Assembly (NCBI GenBank): GCA_900642245.1
Contig: CAAAJI010000022.1
Coordinates: 228,405 to 292,404 of the forward strand
Direction of reading: 5' to 3'
DNA length: 64,000 nucleotides
Source: Fragilaria radians
Lineage: Eukaryota > Bacillariophyta > Fragilariophyceae > Fragilariales > Fragilariaceae
The notes under the pieces are model-generated. The model searched no databases. It was given only the letters and a program-made list of their open reading frames with translations, and was not told the DNA's origin. Every line of letters begins with the position of its first letter. Positions within the stretch are counted from its first letter, which is position 1. Made by a program: the position numbers and the translations under genes. This document shows, piece by piece, positions 32,751 through 44,211 of the stretch.

Positions 32751-34649
32751 TTATCTTGCTTTCTTGTGCGCTGGCTTCTTTTTGCCCTTCTTTTTTGATT
32801 TTTTGGGTGATGGCGCTTGATTTTGCTCCTGACTGATTTCACTTTCGATTTTAGCTTCTAACGCCATGCTGGCTTCATAATCTTCTTCCTTCTTGGGATC
32901 AAAATATGACATCTCTGATGCTGGGAAAAGTGGCTTGTTTGTGCGATCTCCAAAGTGCTGTTGTATTACGTTATCTTGACTCATATCCCACAGAGCCAGC
33001 TCATTACCACTACCTCCGCATCCTAATAGCCAAGGAGATGAAGGATAAAAGTCTACAGTGAATAACTTACCAACTTCCATTGACTTGTTACAACGGCATA
33101 CGGGAGGATGTGAAGCCAGTGTGTTGGACAAAGTGTCCCAAATGGTTATGGTCTTGTTTGGCGCACACGTCACCAACATTCCTGGTACATTTCTGTTGTA
33201 GGACAAATCACTAACGCCACCATATTCTGCTACTACCTTGGACCAAAGCGGCTTCTCAAAATTCCGAATGTCCCAATTAGATAGAACACCATTTTCTGAG
33301 GCACAAGTGAGGAGATGAGGTTGATGCGGATCCCAGACAAGAGCTTCGCAATCGCCTGAAATGTGCCCCTTTTTAATATTTTGATTCAGAGATGACTTTG
33401 ACCCACCACCCTCAGAGCGTGCATCTAGTATAGCGATTGTCCTATCATAAGAACCTGTTGCCAACAGTGATCCTTCGACAGGATGCCATACAACAGATTG
33501 AACTTTGTCTTTGTGATGTGTCCAGGTTGATAAATTACAACTTTCCTCGCTGCCCTTCGATGCTCGCGTTACATCCCATATTTTAACTGTTGTGTCGGCA
33601 GATCCACTAGCAAGAATATGACGATGAACTGTGCTCCAAGAAAGAGCCATTACGGCATCTGTATGACTACCGGGAAGCAGTCCGGCGCGCGCCAGCTTTG
33701 GCTTTTTCAATTTTTTTCCTGTCGCAGCTCTCTTCATGTTGGTCTTCATAAGTTCATCTGCAGCGGAAGTATCTTCCCCACCTATAGTAAAGGTTGGTTC
33801 CAAAGGTTGCAAGATATCAAGATTCCAAACTTCGATACCGGGCAAGAATGTTCCAACTGCGATATAGTTCCCTGCACCGCCTTCATGATTTATGTCACCA
33901 TGTGCTAAACAGAGAGGAAATGAGGGTAGTGGAATATCATGATGAACAAATAGATTCCCTGTGCGCTCTTCGTAGACGTGAACTTCCAAAGATGCAAAAT
34001 CATCTTCAGTTTTGGCCACCACAACGATAGCATCATCCGCTCTCAAATTATGGTCGTCAACATCACTGTCGTCATCATTGTTATCATCATCATCATCGTC
34101 ATCAAAGCCAGATTGTGAAATACCCATTGCTTGTAAGCCCTCAACATCGATAGGAATGAATTCACGAGTATCTGGAATGTCCTCAAAATCATCATCTTCT
34201 GCGTCGTCTTCTCCATCTGAATTATCCGAGTCGGGATGAATTTCATCATCTACTTGATCGTCATCATCATCAGAGTCTTCAGCTATTTTTATTCCTCGCT
34301 CATCTTCTGTGACTATCATTTCGGAATCGTTACCTACTAACATTTGACCAAGCATAGCCCCGGATTGGGCTTCGTCCTCATCCTCATCATCAGTATATTC
34401 TTCCATGCGCAAATCTTCTGGAAGGCTGCTCGGATCAATTTTAGGGAGAATAATCTTTGATTTCTGTGGATTAGACACAGTTTCATCCTCTTCATCATTC
34501 TCGTCATTTTGTTCGTTATCGTTTGACAGAGCTTCAGCTTGCCATCGAGTTTGTTGTTCCATTATCTCCATCTCAATTTGACTCATTTCATACCGCTTCG
34601 GCTTCGGATCAGCCACACCCTTCGGGATCCATGCAAGGCAGGATATCAT
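32751..34649 (-). CDS. PWP1: PWP1, WD-repeat ribosome-biogenesis factor
   Basis: This is an intronless frame of 632 residues. The start MISCLAWIPKGVADPKPKRY is the hallmark N-terminus of PWP1. A very acidic region (about 40-215) precedes the WD-repeat domain (about 245-575), with repeats such as HRHILASGSADTTVKIWDV and HLLTCASENGVLSNWDI. The basic C-terminus (KKSKKKGKKKPAHKKAR) suits a nuclear or nucleolar protein. PWP1 acts in rRNA processing and chromatin in other eukaryotes (family knowledge). Length is slightly above the usual 500-600. It diverges from the Erv46-type copy 2. Confidence 0.9.
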   Translation of the reverse strand: MISCLAWIPKGVADPKPKRYEMSQIEMEIMEQQTRWQAEALSNDNEQNDENDEEDETVSNPQKSKIILPKIDPSSLPEDLRMEEYTDDEDEDEAQSGAMLGQMLVGNDSEMIVTEDERGIKIAEDSDDDDDQVDDEIHPDSDNSDGEDDAEDDDFEDIPDTREFIPIDVEGLQAMGISQSGFDDDDDDDNNDDDSDVDDHNLRADDAIVVVAKTEDDFASLEVHVYEERTGNLFVHHDIPLPSFPLCLAHGDINHEGGAGNYIAVGTFLPGIEVWNLDILQPLEPTFTIGGEDTSAADELMKTNMKRAATGKKLKKPKLARAGLLPGSHTDAVMALSWSTVHRHILASGSADTTVKIWDVTRASKGSEESCNLSTWTHHKDKVQSVVWHPVEGSLLATGSYDRTIAILDARSEGGGSKSSLNQNIKKGHISGDCEALVWDPHQPHLLTCASENGVLSNWDIRNFEKPLWSKVVAEYGGVSDLSYNRNVPGMLVTCAPNKTITIWDTLSNTLASHPPVCRCNKSMEVGKLFTVDFYPSSPWLLGCGGSGNELALWDMSQDNVIQQHFGDRTNKPLFPASEMSYFDPKKEEDYEASMALEAKIESEISQEQNQAPSPKKSKKKGKKKPAHKKAR

Positions 34650-35758
34650 TTTGAATTATACTCGATATCTTTTCAGTTTTTCCCCTGCGGAATAATTTTT
34701 TTGACCTTTTTCCCATTATTACTCCCAACGTTGAGAAAATTGGTTGGCTAACAGAGACCGAGGAAAATCTGACAGTAGTACATCGTAGGTAATTATCACT
34801 ATCCATAAGAGATGGTAATTTACGCATTCACAATTGCCCACAAAGCCATCAGCCACGTAACAACAGATTCACGAGAGAAACGGGTAGGCATACGCAGATG
34901 CTTTTAGGATCTCAACAATTTGAAAGAATAGAATTAGTTAGACCAAAGAGTTACTAATATTTGAAAGATAAATAATCCACTGCAAGAAGGAATAGCAAAT
35001 TATTGTAGATTATGGTGTATTAGTTGCAAGTAACACAACTTAATTGTTGGTCTTAATCATTTGTTCCATATCCTTTTACATCCAAAATGTGAAAAGAGCT
35101 CCCTAGAGCAAAACTGGATTTGAGAAAATGGCATATCTTGCGGAAATCTTTGTTAGAATGAGCTTGAGAGTCATTTGTGCCCTATGTAACATATATTATT
35201 GAAACCGTTGTCTCGTATGTTTCACCAGGCCATCCTTCTCTGCAGCTTACCTTACTGTGAAAAATTATTTTATATTTCATTTCATTCGATTTTTGGATAC
35301 ATTTCTTTGGAAAAACACACTGAATGATGACGTGTTTGGCATTACAGCATTATACTTCAAATGATTAATCTGAATTTCATTACAACCCTAGAAAACGGTT
35401 CTACCTCCAAGCCGACTAGAACCCTCTCAATAGCCTGTTTTATTTATTACAATATGAGATTGATAGCACATCTATGCCTTGCACACTATTAGCACGAATA
35501 TTCGATGAGAGTGCACACATGACAAAGTTGTCCCGCTTTTGAGAAAGTAAATTAACTATTTCCTCTGATAGTGCAAGAAAAATTCAGCAAGTCCATAACA
35601 TAATGAATGCATCAGAGTGAGAAAGAAACATAGACAATTATTGCACTAAAGCCAAGCGGAAAGTAACAACACAAGTGTCGTAAGGATACTACGATTTTTT
35701 ACTGACGGCATCGTACTTGTACTGTGCTAGGATAACATTCGAGGGAGCAAAAGTAAGC
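34650..35758. promoter_or_regulatory. Intergenic region between divergent PWP1 and Erv46-type copy 2
   Basis: About 1.1 kb, AT-rich, with no other gene visible. Promoters of both flanking genes should lie here; no motif is assigned. Confidence 0.35.
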
Positions 35759-36961
35759 ATGATAGACATTCAAAACGTCTTGAAGCGAATTGACAACCAT
35801 TCAGCAGTTTCATCAGAATGCCGAGTACATACGGTTCATGGTGCCATCCTCTCTGTTGTAACTGTTTTTATCATAGGGTATCTGATCCATGTCGAGTATC
35901 GATATAATTTCTCAACCAATGTTATTGAACGAGTTCACGTAAATGCCACCTCACCAAGAGGGTTAGAGATTGAATTTGACATCACACTTCATAATGTTGC
36001 TTGCGCAATCTTAGCTGTAGATTCTCATGATCCGGTGGGTCAAAGCCAATCTTTACACTTGGATCAAAGGCATCATGTCAGGAAACATCGCATCTCTAAG
36101 GATGGCAAGTTAATTGGGTCTAGCTCAAAACTTGAACTTGGTTCATCGTTATTGGACGAAACTCAGCTGCTAAGTGTGCTTCAAAATAGATCTGATGAAA
36201 AAAACGACACGACTGTCACACTTAAGGATATCCAATTCAGAGATCCCGGATGTGGTAGTTGTTATGGAGCAGGCGAGGAAAATGAATGTTGTGACACATG
36301 TGATGACGTCAAACGTGCGTACGAAGTAAAAGGATGGAACCTCCAAGACCTTAGCGGGATAAGTCAATGTAAAGAACAAGTCAAGGCCTCAGATGAAGAG
36401 GGAGAAGGCTGTAATGTATATGGAAAAGTTGCACTTAATTCAGGGGGAGGAAATCTGCACCTGGTTCCCAATCGCAACTTGGATGGAGAGTCAAAAATCA
36501 CATCTATAATTGATGTTTTCTTAAGGACTTTTGAAACATTCAATGTATCGCACACCATTGACTTCATTCGATTTGGTGATGAATACCCTGGACACATTCA
36601 TCAGTTGGACCGGCAAGTTCGCCATCTTCAAGATTCCAATGGAATGTACCAATACTACTTTCAAATCGTACCAACTACGTATAAGTTTCTAGACGGACGA
36701 ACGATTACAACGAATCAATATTCCGTCACCGAACATATGCGTCATCTTTCTCCAGGAAGCGGACGTGGCTTACCTGGAGTGTTTTTATTTTACGAATTAA
36801 GCCCGTTGCATGTAGTCATTGAAGAATATCGTCGTGGATGGGTCACATTTTTCACTTCAGTTGCTGCAATAGTAGGGGGAGTTGTGACAATTCTTGGGCA
36901 GCTGGATCAATTGTTGTATGGCATCACAATTAGATATAAGTCAATGAATCTTATTAGGTGA
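35759..36961 (+). CDS. Erv46/ERGIC-type ER-Golgi cargo receptor (copy 2)
   Basis: The start is chosen at ATG 35759 (MIDIQNVLKRID), giving 400 residues; an ATG at 35717 would add 14 residues. The domain order is the same as in the copy at 21088: CRVHTVHGAILSVVTVFI (first membrane segment), LEIEFDITLHNVACAILAVD, CGSCYGAGEENECCDTCDD, MYQYYFQIVPTTYKFLDGRT, and PLHVVIEEYRRGWVTFF before the second membrane segment. It probably works as a cargo receptor in ER-Golgi COPII transport. The N-terminus lacks the long extension of copy 1 and fits the family better. The two copies are clearly paralogues but differ across the sequence, so the duplication is not recent. Confidence 0.85.
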   Translation: MIDIQNVLKRIDNHSAVSSECRVHTVHGAILSVVTVFIIGYLIHVEYRYNFSTNVIERVHVNATSPRGLEIEFDITLHNVACAILAVDSHDPVGQSQSLHLDQRHHVRKHRISKDGKLIGSSSKLELGSSLLDETQLLSVLQNRSDEKNDTTVTLKDIQFRDPGCGSCYGAGEENECCDTCDDVKRAYEVKGWNLQDLSGISQCKEQVKASDEEGEGCNVYGKVALNSGGGNLHLVPNRNLDGESKITSIIDVFLRTFETFNVSHTIDFIRFGDEYPGHIHQLDRQVRHLQDSNGMYQYYFQIVPTTYKFLDGRTITTNQYSVTEHMRHLSPGSGRGLPGVFLFYELSPLHVVIEEYRRGWVTFFTSVAAIVGGVVTILGQLDQLLYGITIRYKSMNLIR

Positions 36962-38387
36962 TTTCTACACAATAGATTTCATTCTCTAACCATTAGAAAT
37001 ATCCTGAATCATTACTTTAGGAATGTAGCATTCTTTTTTTAAACTTTGGAACAGGAGGCGTGAGAGGAAATCGTCTTAATTGTATATCCTGACATTTTCA
37101 TGCACGAATTATTCATGATCCAGCTATTGGAGCATTTTTCATTTACACACTCAACCTGAAGAAAATTCCAGTACTTCCTTACTATGCATGTCAGAGGAGC
37201 TCAATTAATTCGGATGTATTCTTTTTTTCACAACAGCAATGCGTCATGTGACATAAGTGGTACAGAAGTAATGTGGCATATAATGTCAACGATATTGATA
37301 ATATACACTCAGATCCAAAATTTACACTCCACACAGACTAAGAACGGGATAGTGTACGTAGGAGTAAGAAGGGTTGATCTCTACTAATACATACAAGAAA
37401 ACATTTAAGGAATAAAAGTTAAAAGCATTAGGGGTGTTGCTAGAGCTCCATATGAAAACTGATCATGGTACAGTGTCTCAATGATAATAGTAAATTTTTC
37501 AACAATTTGTTTTGAACCACAAGTACTTTGAAAGTTTTATTTGCGCACCTTCCAACAAACATAAATTAGGTTTTCCAAAAGGCAACCCAGTTTCTTCTGA
37601 TGCATAAAGCTTCGACAACCTTGTAAGTTTAGATAAGGAAACCTTTACAGAGATCTCTTGTAAAAGCATATATTTGAACATCAGTTTTGGCATCAATCTT
37701 TCTTTGCCCCTCCGATTCAGATGTTCTTGGATCATGTATGACCCCTTGGCTTGCAGTTTGGAACCTTAGGAGCAGCTACTTTGATTTCAAGTTTGCATTA
37801 AATTATTGATTAAGCTGGTTTGATTTGTACTATTTTTTCAGGATTGCACACAAAAATCTATGTGTATGAGTCCCAATGTATAAGGATCATGTCAAGATCA
37901 CAACATTTAGGAGTGAGCGTGTGAACTACAGATTTTGCACCTTGAATGGTGCCGTATTGTAAACCAACTATGAGGACATTCCACTTGCACCTTGATCATT
38001 TTCAGCAAGAACATCAATGGATAGATCTCTATAGTAAAGCTCTACACACAAGGGATGGAACTATTTGAATTTGTCCAAAAGATCTGATCATTTGCATAAA
38101 ACAAATAGATACATGACGTTCGCGAAAAGTTGATATTGACCTTGTCTATTTAGATCCATGATTGGCATTGTAAGACGATGCGCAAAGTGTACACTATCTA
38201 ATGCATCTAATCAATAATCATTGTGTTTATTAGACCTGTAAAATTAATTGACACAGTTACGTGACGAAAAAGGGGTAGTCGTATTCTTAACTAAGTTCAC
38301 GTCTCCTCTAATGCAATGAAAGCGTATTCCGTAACTGGTGCAGCATTCCTCGGCTTTAGATTGTATCTATTCAAGTGTTACCATTGC
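36962..38387. other. Non-coding or repeat-like region
   Basis: No gene is recognised. A minus frame at 37499-37735 and neighbouring fragments could be decayed transposon sequence, but no diagnostic motif was found. Confidence 0.35.
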
Positions 38388-39050
38388 CTAATTTACTTTC
38401 AATGTCCACTTGTTTCCTACAGAATAATGGAATTGCGTTTGAATTTAGTGTTATATTCAAGAGACAGCATCATATGAATGAGGTGATACAAATGAATTCG
38501 CATTCAAAATGTTCAAACTTACCATCAGGCCAATTGATTCCTGTTCCATCAAAAGTCCCTTTAAGATCTTTAGGACCACCTTTAGGAGTGAAGTCCACGT
38601 AAATGTTATTGTCATCGACTTTTCCAGTTAGGGTCCACGGTGTTCCTGAGCCATCAGCAGGACATCCTGGGTTACCATCAGTGCCCTTTAAGGAAACCTG
38701 GCTGAAATCTTTGTCATTTATGACAATTATACGCTGGCAGTTCGGGTGAAAAGGGTCTACATCATTGGATGAAGACAACGATTCGTTAGGTACTGTAACA
38801 AGCACATGTTCAACAAAAACCATCTTACTAGTAACAAATCCTGACTTGCACTCTTCATCACATGCGCATTCTTCATTAACGTACCAGAATAAGATCCCGA
38901 CATGTCAACAGCGTTCGAAACCATAGGAGAAAGGGACAGTGTTGTGGCAGCACTAAAGGCTAAAATTTGTTTCACGACATCTTGCGGATTGCTGAGGGCA
39001 TCTGTTGAAAATAGAAGACAAGAACCAATGATGAATCGCTTGTTAATCAT
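38388..39050 (-). CDS. Small predicted lumenal or secreted protein
   Basis: Three exons are inferred: 38885-39050, 38523-38756 and 38388-38416, giving 142 residues. Joins restore GSYS-DPFHPNCQRIIV and WPDG-NKWTLKV, matching a small family I recall in diatoms. The N-terminus has a first hydrophobic part (FIIGSCLLFS) and a second one (AATTLSLSPMVSNA) ending in an AxA-like site. This could be a bipartite thylakoid-lumen presequence or a secretory signal; either is inference. The mature part has DFTPKGGPKDLKGTFDGTGI and is beta-rich in appearance. Function is unknown. The last exon is tiny (29 bp), so its call is less certain than the first two. Confidence 0.65.
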
Positions 39051-40041
39051 TCTTTACAGTTGAATTATCACTTTCGTTGAGTCAAAAATATGTACCCGAT
39101 TTAATAATGTCACATTTTTTTGAGTCAGCTATTTTGAATGCGTACGAAAGATTTCAGAAACGTTTAACCCTTTCAAGAAATCCAATAAGATTCATGTGAG
39201 GATAAGGTGTTCCTAATATCCTGCTATTTTGGTAATCATTCATTCATTCTGAAAAGTGGTGTGATATAACATTGATGAACTTTCAAAAAGTGTTCATGAT
39301 TTCAAAATACTATGTGGTCTTGAAGGAATGTATTCTTCAACATTATTCTTGGCTGACTGCCAATTAAGACGTTGAGTCAGTCTATGAGTTTGGTATAATT
39401 CAATATTCATTTGCCTAATTCTGATAGAACAAGTAAATGCAGAAAGAATGGTTGCATTCAAGACAAGTAATGTTGATGCATTTCAACGGCCTAAATCCAA
39501 ACGCAGGGTCAGCATCGTATTTATAATTAAAACTGCAAAGAAAGAATCACGATAGGATTAAAATCAAGTAAGGCAATACATTTAACAAAGTGTCCAATTC
39601 CCATTTTTTCTTCTTTTTGCAATGTTCATTGTTATAAACTCAAACCAAACTGAATCTTTGCATTCTTCGAGGAAAGACAGCCAAATGTATCTGTATCCTT
39701 CTCTTCTGCTTCTATTATAGAGTCGTATTGATGATAATCCATGAGGTTAAATCCTTACTTGAATTCTTTCGCGACAATGTAGTCAAAACTTTGATTCCGT
39801 TACAAATTTGCTCGGAATTAATTTTATGACAAATCGATGAGCATGATTCCTTACTGTATTTGTTCGCGTCTCAAAGTTGACATCAAAGTATAAAAGTGTT
39901 GGAGCAAGAAATTTAAAACTTTTTTGCAATACCATTCACAACTCCTTTTGAATATTGATTTGGATTTCTAAATGATGAGGTAAGACTTTTCAATTCTGTC
40001 AATTGGAATTTTTAAATGATTAAAGGCTTTGTAATCATCTT
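39051..40041. other. Intergenic, nothing recognised
   Basis: About 1 kb of AT-rich sequence between two minus-strand genes. No motif or gene is seen. Confidence 0.5.
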
Positions 40042-41145
40042 TTAGAATCCCTGGAATACATGCTCGTAATCGGGCATTCCCATTTCTCGTTTCCATGGCT
40101 CGCCATGTAAGGTTTCATAAACTGGCTTGACCTCATATGGCCGAGCACGAGTCAGAACTCCATCATCCTTGAAGTTTTCTTCCGTGAATGGTTGTCGCAA
40201 GATTTTGGCCCATGGCCTATCTTCCGGAAAGCTTTGAGCAGCTCCTTTTGTATCATCACGGACTTGGATTTTGTTCCAAAAGGCAAGCATGACTGTAACG
40301 CGCCTTTGGGATTTGGAATTGCAATTTCCCTTACCAGGAACAACACCATGCAAGACTTTACCGTCAAAAGCTACCAACCGTTTTTCTTTCGGTAGGCACA
40401 TCCATCCTTTTGTAGCGAGCTGTCCATGCATTAGCTTTTGATTCGTGACCAAAGATGGCCCCCCGGTCCCCTCGCTAAGAAAAAGAATGGTAGAAATGAT
40501 GGGATTCCTGACACCCCCCAGACCCTCGTTGTCACTGTCAAAATGCATTTGATGACCGGATGCATGAGGTCGATTATGAGCCCACATTTCGACAAAACAA
40601 GCTTTTTCAAGCAGTGGAAAATATGGTTTGAGCAAAGTAATACATTTTGAAATCAGATGTCCCATGAATCCATGTTTCTCGACACTAAGGATGGGAATAA
40701 CATATGATACATAAGGACTCGGTGGCTCAACTTCATATTTATGCTCCAGCCAGTAATCTGATTGTATTCTTTCAAATGCTTCTCTGAGGACATTCATTTC
40801 CTTAGAAGAAAGAAAGTTGTCAAAAATTTGAGAGAGTGATTTTTCTTTTCCCGACAATATCACTTCATTTTCTGTAAGTCTGTAATCCAGAACACAACTC
40901 GATAGTCGACATTTATAGCCTACTGATCGCAACAACGGCTCAGCTTCTTGTGCACGCCCTGATTGGCAGAGTATGAGAGATAACCTTTCAATCGCATTAG
41001 AGCGAGCATTCTCTCCATCTTTATCTTCGCTTGTAGATAACTCTTTTCGATACAATTTCTCTACAACATCAATATCGACGCTATTGGATAGCCAAAGAGA
41101 CCTTGCTTGAAAAAGATTATCGTCCGAAGGCAAGATCTCTTCCAT
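40042..41145 (-). CDS. 2-oxoglutarate/Fe(II)-dependent oxygenase
   Basis: This is an intronless frame of 367 residues. The C-terminal half has the oxygenase metal site: HQMHFDSD (His201 and Asp203), then VLHGVVPGKG (His266), followed by RRVTVMLAFW (Arg281 or Arg282, the usual 2-oxoglutarate contact). TGGPSLVTNQ lies between, as expected for the jelly-roll core. The layout resembles prolyl-4-hydroxylase-like enzymes. The N-terminal 80 residues (AIERLSLILCQSGRAQEAEP) look helical and TPR-like. No signal peptide is apparent, so it is probably cytosolic or nuclear. The substrate cannot be told from sequence. Confidence 0.75.
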   Translation of the reverse strand: MEEILPSDDNLFQARSLWLSNSVDIDVVEKLYRKELSTSEDKDGENARSNAIERLSLILCQSGRAQEAEPLLRSVGYKCRLSSCVLDYRLTENEVILSGKEKSLSQIFDNFLSSKEMNVLREAFERIQSDYWLEHKYEVEPPSPYVSYVIPILSVEKHGFMGHLISKCITLLKPYFPLLEKACFVEMWAHNRPHASGHQMHFDSDNEGLGGVRNPIISTILFLSEGTGGPSLVTNQKLMHGQLATKGWMCLPKEKRLVAFDGKVLHGVVPGKGNCNSKSQRRVTVMLAFWNKIQVRDDTKGAAQSFPEDRPWAKILRQPFTEENFKDDGVLTRARPYEVKPVYETLHGEPWKREMGMPDYEHVFQGF

Positions 41146-42531
41146 TCTTCATTCGTTTTCATAAATCAAATTTTCAATTTTTTATGATGGACCTCGTAGT
41201 GTCGGAGCTCAAAATAATGAATAGGGCAACAACGCAAAGGGGAAAAAATTAAATTACAAATCAGACTTCCAATCATGAATAGTAACAGATAACGAAAAAT
41301 GAGAGAACAGTAAAAGTCTAAGGATATGCTCTTTCTAGTTTGTGGGTTTCAAGTCAAGGACTCTCTAACACAAAATGAGAGCGGTACTCGTGCGTTAACT
41401 TGTAATCTTGCTCATATTTTGCACCTCTCATTATCGTGAATAGGTCCTATTTATGTCATTTTACATGTTGAATAAGAGTCATTTCCTTGCTTCCAAAGCC
41501 TTACCTTTTCACCTCTTCACTACTTGAAGTAATAATGTCATATTTGTTAGAAAAAATGTGAAAATGAGAAGACTAATGCATGATTTGCGAATTTTCCAAC
41601 CAATCGGAAGTGACAAGTTACAATTGTTTTTCAGCATCAACATGATTTAGAGAATACGATTTGTGTAATGAAGAATGATCAACGTTATTTCTGTAGTTGG
41701 TTCTTTATTTAAATGCGTATTTGACGCTGGAGAATAACATTAAAGATAGTCATGGCCTTAGATAACATTACTCAATACAGTCCCATGCTCTCTAGGCACA
41801 AGAAAGTACTGTTTTATGACAAAAGTTGGTTTGGGAAAAGCTTTTATTTTCATTCTACAATAAAAGTAGGAACAAATTGAGTATCCATTAAGATTGAGAA
41901 ATTGATTTAGCGTGAGAAGTAGAACAAAGAAATCAAACTTTAAACCAAGCAGATTTTATTGTTCATTTATCTTTGATGCATGCCGTCTTTGTAGAACATC
42001 ATCGCCATTCATACAAAAGTCAAAACCTGTCTCGGACTATCTTCGCTTTTACTCAATATTATTCAGTATGACAATGTAAATTAAATGTGCTCCTTGAATA
42101 AGTTTATTAACTCAGTGCGTCGTTAACAATTGGAAGTACCATTTCCTTTTCGTGAATTTGAGGAAAGCATAGTAAATGAATTAATTATCCATTATCGATA
42201 CATGCTTACTTTGCTTATGCTTTTGACCCCAATCTAGAGTAGTTTTTTTGCGCAGGGAAAGGTGATCAGAATGGATGTAGATAAATCTAAGTAATTAATA
42301 CGCCTGTGTCACTGATTTAAGATACTATTCCGACAGAGTCAACATCATAGGTGGGATCAAATTGTCGTTTATGTAGTCAGTTGGAAGGAGGGCGTTGAAA
42401 AGAAAAGATGGGGTAGAATGTTTGACATCAAAACATCTGTTCCAAAGTAGTATGCCAATTTTATTTGAACTTCTATATGTGCTTCATGATTCTAAAATTG
42501 AATTCTGCGGAGGATAGTTACATGGATTTTG
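41146..42531. other. Intergenic, nothing recognised
   Basis: About 1.4 kb between two minus-strand genes. No gene-like frame or repeat structure is noticed. Confidence 0.5.
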
Positions 42532-43914
42532 TCACAAGTCTAGTTCGTCAATACAATCGTGGTCGCATCCCTCACCCCAAATGTAACAAGTTGTATTAAC
42601 TGGACGGATTACTTCACCTGCGCTACTGCACATTGTTCGAACCCGACCTGTACATTGTTCTGCAGCCAATTTCTGTCCCTTCTTGAACAGAGCAAGATTC
42701 TTTTCGAATTCTTTCCGCCCGAGTGCTTCGATGGTACGATCTAAACTTTTATGGGCTGCTTTGTAAAACTCAACATCAGGAGCGATGTGTTCCTTCCATT
42801 CGTCAGATTCCAGAAAAGCTTTCATGGAGGGAGAAATAAATGACGGGAGTATGTAGATGCAAGGCCTTGATTTATATCCATTGGAAAAGCTTCCACCTGA
42901 TCTGGCACGAGTATACAGAATCTCTTTGGTAGATAAATTCAACAGCATTTGTAAAACAACAAGCGATTCATCCATGCGCTCCATTATTGCAATGAGATCG
43001 TAATCCTCAAGGATATGACCAATGATTTGATGTGGATTAAATTTGGAACCGAATTTCATGTATTGCTTCCAATTTCTTTCAAAATGCCGTTTGATCTCGG
43101 GTTTACTTTCCTTTATAGCCCAGGCGTGGTCATCGATAGATTTATATCCCATTTTCAGCGCTAGACGCTTTCTAAGGTAGAGGTAATCCTTAGGATTAGT
43201 ATAATTTCGCAATCTTAGATCATCAAGGTAGTGCAAATGATTATAATTTTGAAGTAAATCCTTCTGAATGTTTGTATCGGTGGGGTCCTTCATTCCAACG
43301 GATACTTGAAAATGGAAAAACTGTGAAATCGCTCTAGCTTGAGGATCACGAATGATTGAAAATAGGAAGGATTTCGACTTAATCCGACGACCAAAATCAT
43401 ATGCGATACCAGATCCATGCATCGTTCTATGTTTACACTTTTCATATCCGATCATTTGTCCACGATTGTGTACGAGCCGAAGTAAAATTCCTGTAATTGT
43501 AGTCGAACCCGTTTTCATCGGGCGCTGGAAAAGTATTCCCTCGTGTGACATATTCCTTACCATGAGCTGTTTTTCGCCACGAAAGCATGGAAAAGGATGG
43601 TTGAAACGCCTAAAAGTTGTAGATGGCCCCTTATAGTCTGAGTAATCAATGTGACCTTTTGGTAGGGCTTTCTTAGAGGTTTGTATCTTATTATCAGATT
43701 TCTTTATACGGTTGGTCACACTTGCGTGCTTTCTTGGAAAATGAAATCCATCTATTGATGACGTAGAGAATGTTACATGGACAATGCAAGCAATCATCCA
43801 GGTACTGATGGCCACGAATGTAACAATGACGACATACCAAATCTTTTGAATAGAGCGGGGAGCAGAAGTTTGATGTCGACGAGCGTTATGGCCGTGAATA
43901 GGTACTACAATCAT
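42532..43914 (-). CDS. Golgi-type carbohydrate sulfotransferase
   Basis: This is a single frame of 460 residues with type II topology: short basic N-terminus, membrane anchor (IWYVVIVTFVAISTWMIACI, about 25-44), then a lumenal domain. The PAPS-binding 5' motif is FQRPMKTGSTTITG (about 129-142) and the 3' motif is SIIRDPQARAISQFF (about 186-200), as in sulfotransferases of the heparan 2-O / Gal3ST type. The C-terminus is Cys-rich (EQCTGRVRTMC, CYIWGEGCDHDC). It should transfer sulfate from PAPS to a glycan in the Golgi (family knowledge); diatom wall polysaccharides are sulfated, so a role there is plausible but inferred. Confidence 0.8.
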   Translation of the reverse strand: MIVVPIHGHNARRHQTSAPRSIQKIWYVVIVTFVAISTWMIACIVHVTFSTSSIDGFHFPRKHASVTNRIKKSDNKIQTSKKALPKGHIDYSDYKGPSTTFRRFNHPFPCFRGEKQLMVRNMSHEGILFQRPMKTGSTTITGILLRLVHNRGQMIGYEKCKHRTMHGSGIAYDFGRRIKSKSFLFSIIRDPQARAISQFFHFQVSVGMKDPTDTNIQKDLLQNYNHLHYLDDLRLRNYTNPKDYLYLRKRLALKMGYKSIDDHAWAIKESKPEIKRHFERNWKQYMKFGSKFNPHQIIGHILEDYDLIAIMERMDESLVVLQMLLNLSTKEILYTRARSGGSFSNGYKSRPCIYILPSFISPSMKAFLESDEWKEHIAPDVEFYKAAHKSLDRTIEALGRKEFEKNLALFKKGQKLAAEQCTGRVRTMCSSAGEVIRPVNTTCYIWGEGCDHDCIDELDL

Positions 43915-44211
43915 AGGCTCATGTAATTGGGTCTGTTACGTACAAAACAGTTTAGCGTCAGACTTATCAGAATTCTCTGGAGATGTGAGTGTTGCTCAAA
44001 ATATCAACAACAGTTAAAAACCAATGCTTTTTAACTTTACATTATCCTTTTAGTTTTTCGAGATTACTAAGGGTATTTGTTAACATAACATTTCGGTCAC
44101 AATTTTTTGGTGATTCGATCATTGAGAGTCACTTCCTGAAACTATGTATTTAAACAAAAAGTGGATTTAATGATAACAATGAGAGTTTTCATGTTCTGAA
44201 GAATGTGCTAC
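43915..44211. other. Upstream region of the sulfotransferase gene
   Basis: About 300 bp between the sulfotransferase start and the tandem repeat. No motif is recognised. Confidence 0.3.

Noticed and set aside
33618..34239. Plus frames opposite PWP1
   Set aside because: They are antisense to a clear WD-repeat gene; the Ser-rich one mirrors the acidic Asp/Glu region.
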